This document shows, piece by piece, positions 35,379 through 47,600 of a stretch of 64,000 nucleotides of DNA. The notes under the pieces are model-generated. The model was not told where the DNA came from and searched no databases. It saw nothing but the letters and a program-made list of their open reading frames with translations. Made by a program: the position numbers and the translations under genes. The first letter of the stretch is position 1. Every line of letters starts with the position of its first letter. The stretch is from Tanytarsus gracilentus (Eukaryota > Arthropoda > Insecta > Diptera > Chironomidae), in assembly GCA_038502055.1 (NCBI GenBank), contig JAXRKN010000042.1, forward strand, positions 3,782,001 to 3,846,000, in the 5' to 3' direction.

Positions 35379-37369
35379 TTACATTTGAAAATCATTATCA
35401 AAATCATAATCTTCATTCTTACTTCCCAAAGTGAAATTTTCCAACTCATCAGCGACATTTGTGATTTTCTTGATATTCTTTTCTTTCTTTTTCTTCAACT
35501 TTTTGGCGACTTCTTTACTTTTCTTGTTAAGCGATTGATTGCCTTCCAGTTTGAAGACCGGATCTTTTTTCATTTTTTTGATATCGTAGCCGTCGTCGGC
35601 TTCACCTTTTCGCTTCTTTGCCGGTACATCATGATTATCATCATATTCATCATCATCGCTGCCTTCAAGGATGTTTGCGTCTCCAAATGAATTTTTATTC
35701 TTACGTTTATCGACTTTCATGCTTACAGGTCCTTTTGTCTCAACCTCCATTATTTCCTCATTTTCATTGAGTTTATAGTGTTCGTCCAGTTGTTTCATAA
35801 AATCATCCAAATTATCAATGTCAATTTCCTTTTGATCGCTAGCATCCGTAACAATTGAAGCGCTAAGATGGACGTCAGCGGTACTTTCAACTGGTGGTTG
35901 AGTGCAATATTTAATTTTTCCCACATTCCAGTCTTGAATGAGACTTCTCGCAGCCGATCTAACATCGGGAACTCCACCACGAATAAGTTTTCCCATTTTA
36001 ACAGCTTTCTTTGCGAGAAATTCTTCAGGGCTCTTATATTCCGTGATATCGTATAGCTTGCAAAAATACATTACAGTGGCTCGCTTTAAAATATCATTCG
36101 CAAGCGGAAATGGATCTTGGACTGTATTGACGTGCTGTGCATTTTTCAGAGCAAAAAACTCATCGGGGGATTCATTTTTGGGCCGTTGGAAAATGATACC
36201 AGGACTATCGAGAATTTTGATATTCTTGTCAATTTCAACTTCTTGCATAGTTTTCGTGATTCCCGGTGTGGCACCAACCTGACACGCTCTACGTCTTTTA
36301 AGCGAGTTGATGATTGAACTTTTTCCAACCTGGTTCGTATTTAAAAAACAAACATTAAAATAGTAAGCAATATAATGTTAAAAACTTTAATACTAACGTT
36401 CGGAATTCCAACGATTGCAACTCGAATCGATGTTTTCATGTCCTTATTTCTGCAGTAGTTTGCGAGTAGTTGCATTAACAGATCTGCTCCGACACAAGTC
36501 GACAGTGGATTAGTTTGCTGATGAGGCTTATTAAATCGACGGCGACCAATGTTTTTCTTTTGAGCTTGGGTGCTAGCTTTAAACGGTATGACTGGTCCGA
36601 AGCGTTTGAAATATGCAACCCATTTCTCAAGATTTTCTCGAGGCACCAAATCACTCTTGTTCAAAATCAAAACGTGTTTCTTATGACCGGGACTTTCTCT
36701 GATGATTTTAGTTACTTCAGCGCATCTGGTTCCCAGTGGATCGCGAGCATCGCATACCTCTAATATGACATCACCCGCATCGACCACTTTCTTAAACTCT
36801 TTAAAATAAGATTTAAGAGAATTTTCCTTGGTCTTTTGCAAGTCTCCAAAATCTTCGGATTTTTCCTCCTTTTCAACATGATTTCCAGCACGTTGTTCAG
36901 CATCTACAACCATTGTCTCGAAGGATTGTCTCTTCTTCGCCTCTTGACGCTCCATCTTGGCCTTTTCAATTTTTTGCTGTTTCTCCTCTTCACGGCGAAC
37001 TAGTATAAAATAAAATTAACATTTGAAAATCTCTATGACTCTTTTAAAAAACACTCACCTTTATCAGCTTCAACATCCTTAAGAATTTCTTCCTTAAATG
37101 GGCACACATTTGGAATTTGAATCAATTTTTGCTTTTTGTTCAAGTTCTTGTGAAAATTCTTTTTCGCTTCTTTAGATTTCTTCTGCTTGGAAGCTGCAAT
37201 TCGCTTAATTATTTTATAGCGACGAGCTGCTGGAACTCGACGGGATGTTTTATCTAAAAAAAAGATTTTTAAACTTGCATGGTAATTAATTTGAACAATC
37301 TTCAAGTGGCACTGCTAGCTTAGCGTGCTTCAGCCAATTTTACGTACTTTTTAGACCTTTGAGCGACAT
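35379..37369 (-). CDS. Ns1: Nucleostemin 1 / GNL3-type GTPase
   Basis: Join on the minus strand 37369-37348, 37253-37059, 36999-36398, 36329-35379; 589 aa. It is a nucleolar GTPase of the circularly permuted YlqF/YawG family (GNL3/nucleostemin), acting in 60S ribosome assembly. Seen: a basic N-terminus, the family block IPNVCPFKEEIL, coiled-coil-like charged stretch, then permuted G motifs: G4 LNKSDLVP first, G1 GIPNVGKSS (made by splicing exon 3 to exon 4) and G3 DSPGI. The C-terminus is acidic then Lys-rich. The first exon is only 22 nt; its ATG was chosen because the spliced MSLKGLK start mirrors the basic start of fly Ns1. It lies upstream-to-downstream after mRpS11 with 140 bp between. 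Confidence 0.92.
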
Positions 37370-37508
37370 ATTTCTCGTGAATTTTAAGTAAATTAATTAT
37401 GACCAAAACACACGTGAGAAAAAAATTACTTTGGTCTTCCCCTCGAACTTATTTTTATTTCATTCAAATTATTTTGACCGTTACAGCTACTATGTTAGAC
37501 AATTTTTT

Positions 37509-38144
37509 TTAAAGTTTTCTCTGCTTTCTTGCCCTCTGTGGATTCCAGCTGACTCGAGTCGAATCAGTAATGGAAACGATGTTGAGACCAGCCATTTGTA
37601 ATCCTTTTATTGCCGACATTCGTCCGGGTCCTATACCTCGAACATTAATTCGAGCTTGCTTTATACCTCTATCAACGACTCTCTGACAAAAGGAAATTGC
37701 CGTTGACTGTGCTGCAATGTTTGTTCCTTTCTTTGTGTTCTTAAATCCTTCAACTCCACAAGAACGAATCATTTGTATTTCGCCTTTAGGATTCGTAAGC
37801 GAGAGAATTGTATTATTTTTGGAAACTCGAATATTTACAATTGGTATTTCTTTGAATTGAACTCCGTTGAATAAACTTGTTGGTGTGTTTTCATCCGGAA
37901 ACAGATTGACTTTACTAAAAGTTAATTTGATTGCGTTTAGTTAAACTTTTAATTTAAATTCTCACTTTTTCATAATCAATTGATCAATGTCCATCGATTT
38001 TTCGCCTTCCGTGCCTTGGTCACGCTTCGGTGTGCTGGAAATCAAGTCTTTTCTATCATCGGCTTTTAAACATCTTGTTGTTGTGCTAAAATTGCTCGTC
38101 AACAGCCTATAAATGCCATTATTTTTGATAATATTTTTCAACAT
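37509..38144 (-). CDS. mRpS11: Mitochondrial ribosomal protein S11
   Basis: Join on the minus strand 38144-37966, 37914-37509; 194 aa. It is the mitochondrial small-subunit protein of the bacterial uS11 family, which sits on the platform near the decoding centre. The N-terminus (MLKNIIKNNGIYRLLTSNFS) looks like a mitochondrial presequence. The uS11 domain occupies the C-terminal half, with TNPKGEIQ, AAQSTAISF, RGIGPGRMSAIKGL and the basic tail (NPQRARKQRKL). The intron is 51 nt and splits an Asn codon. Confidence 0.93.
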
Positions 38145-38626
38145 GTTTTTGAGAGCGAAAAAAAATGTTCACTGAACACCCTCCTTAAAAAAATAAAAAG
38201 AAGTCGGTCAAGTTGAAGAAGAATCGAAATTTTAAATAATATTATTATTGTTTTAAAATTCAGACTTTTTTCAAAACGTTATTTACAACTGAAATTTTCA
38301 TTTAATCGCCTTTTAACAGCCTAATTATTTTAGTTGACTTCACCTTCTGATTTTACTTATATATCATTTGTTTTGCACAACACTATCTCATTCTCTGAAT
38401 TCGTTCAATAAAGTTCGGAGCTCGGCGATATTTTTACTTTTATATCGTGAATTAATGTGTCTAATTAACTTCCGATATATGTTACCAATAGTCTTAAGCA
38501 TATTAATGTGTAAAAAAGCAAACATTGAGTGAAAATTTACACAAAAGAAGAGGAAAGGAGTTTGTAATCAGTGAGAAGGAAAAAAATCCCCGGAAAGGGA
38601 GTCGTGGAAAATCGATAAAATAAAAA
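38145..38626. promoter_or_regulatory. mRpS11/spg divergent intergenic region
   Basis: 482 bp between divergent start codons; AT-rich. It should hold the mRpS11 promoter and at least one sponge promoter and 5' UTR. No specific element is identifiable beyond position. Confidence 0.4.
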
Positions 38627-41600
38627 ATGTGGATTGAATCTCGTAAATGCGGTGTCGGTAAGTAGTTTTTTCTGTGCTTCTTATTGTAACTAACCAAATT
38701 TGTAAAAAGATAAGGAGAAAAACATTATGAGACACTCTAAACAAATCATACGCATATTATCATACAAAATTCATTCATAAAAGTTTATAGGCGTAAAAAA
38801 TTTGTTCTTCCTAAAGAAAACATAATTTCTTGATTAAAATTTAACGAGTTGCTCTATTATGATTGTAATATTTATATATTTAGCAAAAATATATAAAAAA
38901 ATCAAATTTACTTAAAGAATCGAAATCATTTTTAAATTTTGTTTTAAAGGATAAAATTATAGTTCAGTGAGCATAATTTCGCTTTTGTTAAAATTTGGTG
39001 AGAATTTAAATAACGCACGCACGTACATTTTGAATACAATTTTATTCTTATAAAGACATCCATTTTTATGTAGTGGTAAAAATATCTGTATGATATGGTA
39101 TATCTTAGTGTCTTCTATTTTTGGGAGGGCCAAAAATTATTTTAGAAAAGAGTCAAAGCAAAAAATATCATCAAAACCCATCTCTGGTTGTTGCCGTGCT
39201 GCTTATGCATAAGTATGGTAGTTTAAAGTACGTAAATAAGTAATATTTTTAATCTAGCATTGAAAGTCTAGTTAACGAGCTTAAATTATGAAATAACATA
39301 CAAAATACAATAAGCTATTAATTTCCGAAAACATGAAGTTTCTGGCAGGTCTGAAAAACGGACAGACCTAATATTGAGTATTGACCACATTTTTCTTACT
39401 TGCGTCAAAAACAATTTATATTTTTTATACACTTGTTAAAATTTTAAAAGTTTTCCTGGGTTAATAAATTAAATTTCTTGATTTATGATTCCTGTATTCT
39501 AATAAACTCAAAAATATATATTTTTTGAAAATCTATGCGAAAGCGCTCCTCTCCTGGCAGATTTAGTCAATAAATTTCTGTCTCGAGAAGCTCCTCATAT
39601 AAATTCTCGACTCAAAAAAAATTAAACCTCTCACGATGAAGTTTTTTGATAAATTTGAGCTGCACGATTTAACCTTTAAAAATTTAAATTTTAGATCACT
39701 TTCACTTTTTTATTTTAAATTTTCAAAATACGTCTCGAAAATTTTAAATAATTTCGATTTGTTTTTAAAGTTGTTCTCAATAACTTTAAGCTGAAAATTT
39801 TTAAAATATTGAAGTATTTTTGCAAATTGAATAAAATTTTGGTTGTCTTGGATTGAAATTTGAAAGATTTTATAGTCCTTAATTTTTTCTAAAACGTCTG
39901 GCTACTCTATCATATAAACTCATTTATTTAATTTAATTGAGGGTCTACAAAGGTTCAAAATTTCTTAAGGATCATCTACACGACTAACAGAAAACACAAA
40001 AAATATTCTAAAAGAAAATTCATGCATCTTTTCTTTTATTTAAACGAAAAACATTTTTGCATCCACAAACAGTTCCTTAAAATGAGACATTAATATCACT
40101 CAATAAAGAAGCTGATTATCTAGAGTTTGTTTCATGTGGCTTCGTGCCGGAGTCCCTACAACAGAAGATATATTCATATTATTCAATCAACACAGCATCT
40201 TTCAATGAATCATCGCAAAAAATTTATTCATTTATTTTTTCTTTTTAGCTATTCAGAGCTGGAGAGGAAACGTTAATCATGGGTTGGCATTGGATGTGGG
40301 TGATTTTGTAGATGTTTATGAGGAAAATGGACCGTGGTTACGCGGAACATGTACGAGAAAACCAAGATCGATTGGTATATTTCCTAAAACTTTTGTTCAT
40401 ATCAAGGATCCTTCTAAAGAAGATCCAGTAGTTGCAGAATGTACACAAGGTAAAAATAAATTAATAGATTATAAAATGTAAACATTTTTTTTTATAGTTT
40501 TAAGAGAATGGTCCGAGATTTGGAAAAAACTTTTTGTGGTATGTAAAAACTTATGCACATTGTGCACATTTCTCAAATTTATACTTATCTGTGCAAAAAT
40601 TACTTAGGAACGCGAAACATATAAATTCATCACTCTCCGAAAAGTCATCCTATCACTTCTAGAGAGTCGAAGAGGTAGTATTTTTAATTTATAATTATTC
40701 TTCTGCAAAATTAATCTGAATACTCTCATTTTCCAGAACTTCTCAGTGCAACTTTGACTCAGGATCAAACTCTTGACCTGCAAATGAATGTTATTTCAAA
40801 AATTGATTGGGGAAATCGGTGAGTTAATTTTTTAAAAATAATCACAATTTTATTTGCCTTTAAAACACAATTATCATTATTGTCGTCGATCTCGCCATCA
40901 TTGTTTATCGAAAGATGCTTGTTATTATTGTTTTTTGATAAAGTTTTCAGTTATTTCTTTAAAAGAATCACTAAGTAGAATAACGAGATTTTAAAAGGAA
41001 TTAAAATATTAGGGCCACAAAACAAATGTGTGTGATGTTCCTTTTAATTTCTTGATATTTGTAGATTGATATTTCCTTACTTCATTTTTCATTATATTAT
41101 ATAATTTTAATTATATGGCAAAGTGTGTCTAAGTTTGTTTAAAAGTCATAATAATTGTAGTCTTTTTGAAAACTCACAGAAGAAATTTCTTTCTGAGACA
41201 TACAGGTCTTAACTATAAATCATTTATTTGTTTTTTTATCACTCTTAACGTACGAAAAAAAGAATTTTATAATTCGACTTAATTTCTATACTTGTGAAAA
41301 TAAAGAAAAGACACTTTAAAGGTACAAAAATTTTGATGCGAATTAACGTTATTAATAACCGAAACAGTCTTTTGTTTGTTTGTTATAAAAAGAGATAGAA
41401 AAAGAACTAGAATTTCCATCGCGGCACTTATGACTTATGATACTAGAAAGTGTAATAGCTATAAAAATTCTCACATTTTTTTAATTAAAATCATTAAATT
41501 TGTAAGAAAATCTTTAAATTGAGAAACTTGCATCAAGGAAAGGTGTAAAAGATCCAGGGCGAAGGGAATTCAAGCACTCTTCAATGTTAAAGATTAACAT

Positions 41601-44600
41601 GCATTAATTCCCTTAAGTCTCACTCTCCTTGCCATATTTGGTAATTTCGGGATAAATTGGTGCCATTTCAAGTGTTGATGGAGCGGATGGGGTGTCGTTG
41701 TCACCACACAGGCGATGAAATAATAACGTTAGTATTTCACTATATGATTTAACATTAATGTTTTGTCCTAAGAGATGCAATATGAGAAAATCTCCAATTT
41801 GAATGCGTCGAATTAGACGATCAATACCGCCTGGTGCTTCACGCAAACGACGACGTAACACTGCTTCACGTGTAGTAGGCATCATAAGAATTACCATTGA
41901 ATAGATCAGTGCTAAGATGGTCAATGCGGCAACAAAGAGAAACCAGAACCTAAAAACACATACACAAGAAGATGTTAAGTAACACTAATTGCAAGGCTTA
42001 AGAAATTTTACTTACCATAAGAAGATGTAGATTTTCTCGTTTAGAATATTAAGTGCCAATATGCAAATTGAATCTACACACGAAAAAGAACGATTACTAT
42101 TTCACACAAATTCGAGAATTGATGAGAAAGCCAGATAATGTATTAAACTTACCATGCTTTTGAATGCTTCCGGATGCTCCATATTTATGGAATGTACATT
42201 TTGTAATTCGAGGAAAGATTTCAATCATTGGATCTGAACGATTCTCTTGATTCATATTCGAATATTTAATGACATCTGTTCCATATGTAACAAAACTTCC
42301 ACCGAGAAATTTGTCTACCATAATGATATTAATGATCTAAAAGAATAATAATGAGTAATTCAGATTGGAATTTGGTTGAGTCTTTAAAATGAAACTTACC
42401 ACATTAATAACGTTAAGAAATTCACAGAAAAAGTAGCCAAATGCATAGGTGTTATGGGTTCTTAAGCTGTCTTCAAGATAGCGAACTAATCTTTCTTGGC
42501 GAGCTCTTCTCTCTTGTTGACCCATTGTTAAGACACCACGTAAGCCATCAGTGATCATTCTCATTTTACCCTCCTCCCAGTTCTTCCAAATCCAATGTGG
42601 AATGTAGAAGAGGATTCCCTGATGTAAGAAAATAAATGTTTAGACTCGTACGAATTTTTATATAAAGTTTATTAAACTAACCTGGAAGAATAGTGTAAAT
42701 GGAACCCACTGATAATAACTGTGATAGGTTTTCTCTTGATTCCACTCATTTCCTAACCCCGAACTAGCCACATGTGTACCAACGGGCTTCCCATGTTGCC
42801 CCGGCAAAGTGTACGTGTACGTAATCCAACAAAATGTATTTATAACATGTGTTGGAATAGCACCGTCATTTATGCAATTAATAGGATCGCCTGTAAGTGA
42901 TAAAAACAAAAACAAATCAATTGAGTGATGTAAACATAGTTTACGAACATTTAACTTACCAATTAAATTATTGGCAGTGACAATAATGCAGGAGACGAAC
43001 AGAAGTGCACTTGTAATTCTATAATGACATCTAAAGACACTGTTGTCGATAATTGCTTTATCTATGAGATAGCGTACTTTCACAAATCCCGCAACGGATG
43101 AAACTAAGCCGAAAACGGACATGACGCTAATTTAAATTTGACGATTAAAATTGATAACTTCCTCTTATTCTTTATGCTCCAGCTGATTTACAATTTCTGT
43201 TGTTTTTCCTTTAATTAAAAATAAAAATTAATTTGAGTTGAATGAGATTATTGTAGAAAGAATTTATTTTTTTCGAAGAATTTTTAAATAAACTTAGTTA
43301 TTTGTAATACTAGAAAGTTTTAAGGTGGCAAGCATTCCCATTTTTCTTTATTTAGATATTTTAAAAAATGACCACAAATTTTATAAATCTAAGATTTGGG
43401 TACCCTTTTTTGGAAACCCCCTAAAAAATTTAGTTCTTTTGCTAAGAATTTTTTCCATCCTTAGACCTCGTCTTCTCGTTGTTAAGGCAGCATACGATAA
43501 TGTAAATGTAAAATAAACTTTTTAAATTCATTAATTTTCCGGGATTTTCATGCAATTTTACACACATGTAGATAATTTTCTACTTTGCTTTATCAGTAAA
43601 TTGCACGGTATGCAATTTGAATATAATTTGTTCGATCACGTACAAATGAGAGCTATGCAAAATATAAAATACCCAGAGCAGAGGGAGCGATTTAATTTGC
43701 ATGAGCAATGCAATTTTAAATGAAGCAAATAATGTTGGCGACCAACTTTAAGATTTTATATTTAAAATTTTGCTATTTAAAAGTTGTTAAAATATTTTCT
43801 CTCCTATATTATTAATCACTATATTTTTGCTTCTATCAGCACACAATTATTTAATGCCAAAATAAAAAATGCTGGTGCTAAATTTCAGCTCAATTTTACA
43901 CAATCTCTTACAATGTTTCTGTCGTGCGATCAGTCGTTTAGAGTTGATAAAAAGATATTCTTCCCACACATTTCCTAGAATTACATGTTTAGTTCGAGTT
44001 GTTTATGAGTGAGAGAAAATGAGACTTTAGCTCCTCATATTCCTTAATCTTGTCCTCTAATTACGCTCTAGAAAACAGTTTAAAACAGTTTATAGTTATT
44101 TAAGCATCAATAATAATTGTTGGGTGATTTTGGATTAATCTGTCTAAGACCTTTGATTAAGACAGTTCTCGAAATATTAAAAAGTTAAAAAAGTTTGCGA
44201 ATTGGCTCATTTTCACATCATCATTTAGTGTAAATATAAAAATATCTTGGATCGAGATATTAAATCTCTGCTGTTTAAAATCATATTTCTTTATTGTTTA
44301 AAGTCTGTTAGAAATTGAGATAAGCGTATTTTATTATCCCATTGTTAAGATTAACTTTTGATTTTTTAACTATAGAATGAGAAAAATTCCGAAAGTTGTA
44401 TTCAACGCGATGATCTTTAGAAATCTATCGGTAATTCAATGTATAAAATACAGTTAAATAATGAAGGTATACATTTTCTCTATACCTAAAATTTATTTAC
44501 AGTCACTAATACTCGCATGAACTTTAAAATGCTGATAAGGATTAACCGATCGTCGCCAGAGAATAAATGAGAAATCTGGCAACAACGCTACTGTTGAATA

Positions 44601-47600
44601 CACATTTTCTTCTCTTTTTGTACTCATCTTCGCTTCGCTTTTTATTTGGTCAAAAAACTAGGAGAGAAAAGTTCTTTTGTGCGCTGTTTCCATTTCAAGA
44701 GACTTGAACTTCATTTTTATGCTGTAAACATTTATTTATTCAAAATATTGAGAGGCAAAGATTAACAGTTATACGGTGAATACTGGTTGCAGAATTTGAA
44801 AAAATTACCAATACTCATATTATTAAACTTTTTTCTAAAATCAACTTTACAACAATTTTTTTTAAATTTCATATGCCCGCATTTTTACTTTCGGATAAAT
44901 TAAATAAAATAAACTGCTAAAATAGGAACATCAAAATTTTGAATGAAAATGTTGAATCGATGGCGCCAAAAATAAAAAATTTCACAACAAACTCCCCTAA
45001 CATGTCTCGCAGTAGTTTTTTTTCGGAGACGGAAAATTAAAATTAAAAGTGAAGTTCGAACGTCAACTATGCACACAGGAACATGCACATGAAATGTTTT
45101 TTATTTAAGACCGAAGAATAGAATGAAAGAAAGAAAGAAATTCAACAACCCCTCAGTAAATGCACACATAAAAATGTTGGAGAGGAGCCATTATGAAAAA
45201 TATATAACAAAATTATAAAAATGAATTAACACTTCAGTCACTCAACGTCGTGTCAAATTTTAAGTTTTCAAAAATTAAGTTGATCAATTAAATACTTAGA
45301 AACTGTAGAATCTTCTAATAATTTCGTCGAAACAAATCAATTATTAAAATTTTTTTCTTCAAAAAAAATGTTTTAAAACTTTCATTGCGCATTGACGTTT
45401 ATTTAAAACGTTTCACATAACTATCGAAGCATGAACTTTAATGATCGTCTCATGCATATTTAAATAGTTTTTTTCTTGCTGATTTTTTTACGATAAGCAA
45501 TATTCCACATTGCCACTAAATTTTTAAATCTCCACTTATTTCATTTTCTGTCTCTCATGCTTCTTTTATATGATGGCAAACAAAAATTCTTGTTGGATGC
45601 TTCTTCTTTTTTTTCTTGTTGCAAACATTTTTTTGCTCTTATAGCTCACCTTTAAAATATAATTTTAGTTTTTAGTTCTTTTTTAGTCTTTTTGCGAAAT
45701 TTTCTAACTAGAAATATTTTTTGTTAAATAGACAAAGGAATGGGAGATATATTTAAATTCACACTGGACGCATATTGCTGGTTAACACGTTTACGCTCTA
45801 AAGAGACTCGAAAGAAACTAAAATTCTCTCTCGCTACGTTGTGCTGTTTGCTCAATATTAAATATTCATTATGTATAGTCATAGCACATTTGTATTGGTG
45901 TGTATTTTTGGAAGTATTTATTTTTACGTACGTAAACTGGAAATGTTAAGATATATGGAGAGATGTGCTGCAACGGAAAGAAGAAAGAATTTCTGCGGTC
46001 GCAAGCGACTTTTGGGTTGTCAAACTGGTTTCTCTTTCTTGCGAACTGCTATGCTACCTAACTTATGAGCATCGATTGCATTTAAATGAAGAGAGAAAAA
46101 AATGAAAAATCTCTTAATAAGACTAAGAAAAGAGTTTAATGCGTTAAAGAAAAAGAAATTGATGAGTTCGTAGAAAAAAATCTTCGCTGTAGTTGTTTGG
46201 TATATGTCTTGATGTATTCGTAGAGGCAATGATGTCGTACCTTAAGTTTTTTCAACTACTGTGTATTTAATGCTGTTCTCTCTTTTTCTCTTTCTTTGAT
46301 GATGTTGTTACCAACAGATATATTTCTTATTTTCTCCACTAACTATGTTTTATTAAATATATGGTTATTGTTGTTTTGAACTTGAGTAGCTGCCTGTATT
46401 AGATACGTGCTTCTTGAGTTGAAAAAAGGTTTGGTATAATTTTTAATGCTTTTTAATGATCCACGATCCTTATGGAAATATAACATGATATTTGTTTACA
46501 AGATTCAATTAGATGGAAGCTTTTGAAGTATGCTCAATTTATTAAAAGTATAGATATTCGATAGCGAGTTTTTTCTCGAAAAAATTGCATATATGATAAT
46601 AAAATCATGGCGTTTTTCGAATTATTTTTTGTTTCTTAAGAACAGACTGATTGTATTGTTTTTTCAATGATATTACTTTTAAAGCGATAAATTCAAAGAT
46701 TTTTTTTAAAAAAATTCACATTTAACAAACGTGTACACTGTACAGTAATATTTCTAAGAGTTGATCTCATAAAGAAGCATTAGTGACTCATTGCCCGTAT
46801 AACAGTGATTTTTATTGAAACATATATACGACAAAAAAGAGTGTGGATATAATTATAAAACAAAAAACTGTATCTAACCCAGATATGATTGATGAAATCC
46901 TTTTTGTTTAAAATTTAAATTACTGTATTATAACAAAGCGAGTAGAGCCATTTGAAATTTATTTATTTGACACTTGTTGAAAGTTTTTGCTTGAATTTTT
47001 CCTGCCTGGACATGAAAACCGTTGATGACGTAAATTTAAATATAAGTATACATTTTGTATAAAATTGTCTATTGAAGCTTACGCCGATTAAATTTTATTA
47101 GGATTTTTGATTTTTAACGTTAACATGTCCCTTGCAGGGAATTTTTATGTTTATGCTTCTCTCGCCGGCTTTTCATTTTTGTGAGGTTGTTCTTATTATT
47201 GTCATTAGAAATTCAGAAGTTCTTGATTTTTTTTTGTTTGCAATTCCTTAACTCGAGCTTGATGGGCCAATATTAAACTTACTAATAATTTTAATAAACG
47301 CTCCAAGTTCGTTCTAAGTGTCGAGATGTTGATAAAATTCTTTTGACTTTACTTTTGTGCAAACACTCCGTATAACTCGTTAAAACAGAGAAGAAGAAAA
47401 AACACCACCATTTGTGGTCAGTGAAAAGACAGGTTTTTCATTTACAGGAGACTGTGACGAAAAAATCAATATTTTTAAAAATATTTGAATATTTTCATTT
47501 CTTGCATTTTTAATCGATTAACACAAACTTGGTAGTAGCATTGAGAGTATTAATTCATTACTGTTGGTATTTTTTACGAAGTGAAAGCTCTCAGGTATCT

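Noticed and set aside
41333..41613. Possible extra Inx3 exon or other gene downstream of the Inx3 stop
   Set aside because: No open frame with splice sites was found; the Inx3 tail ends normally at 41613.
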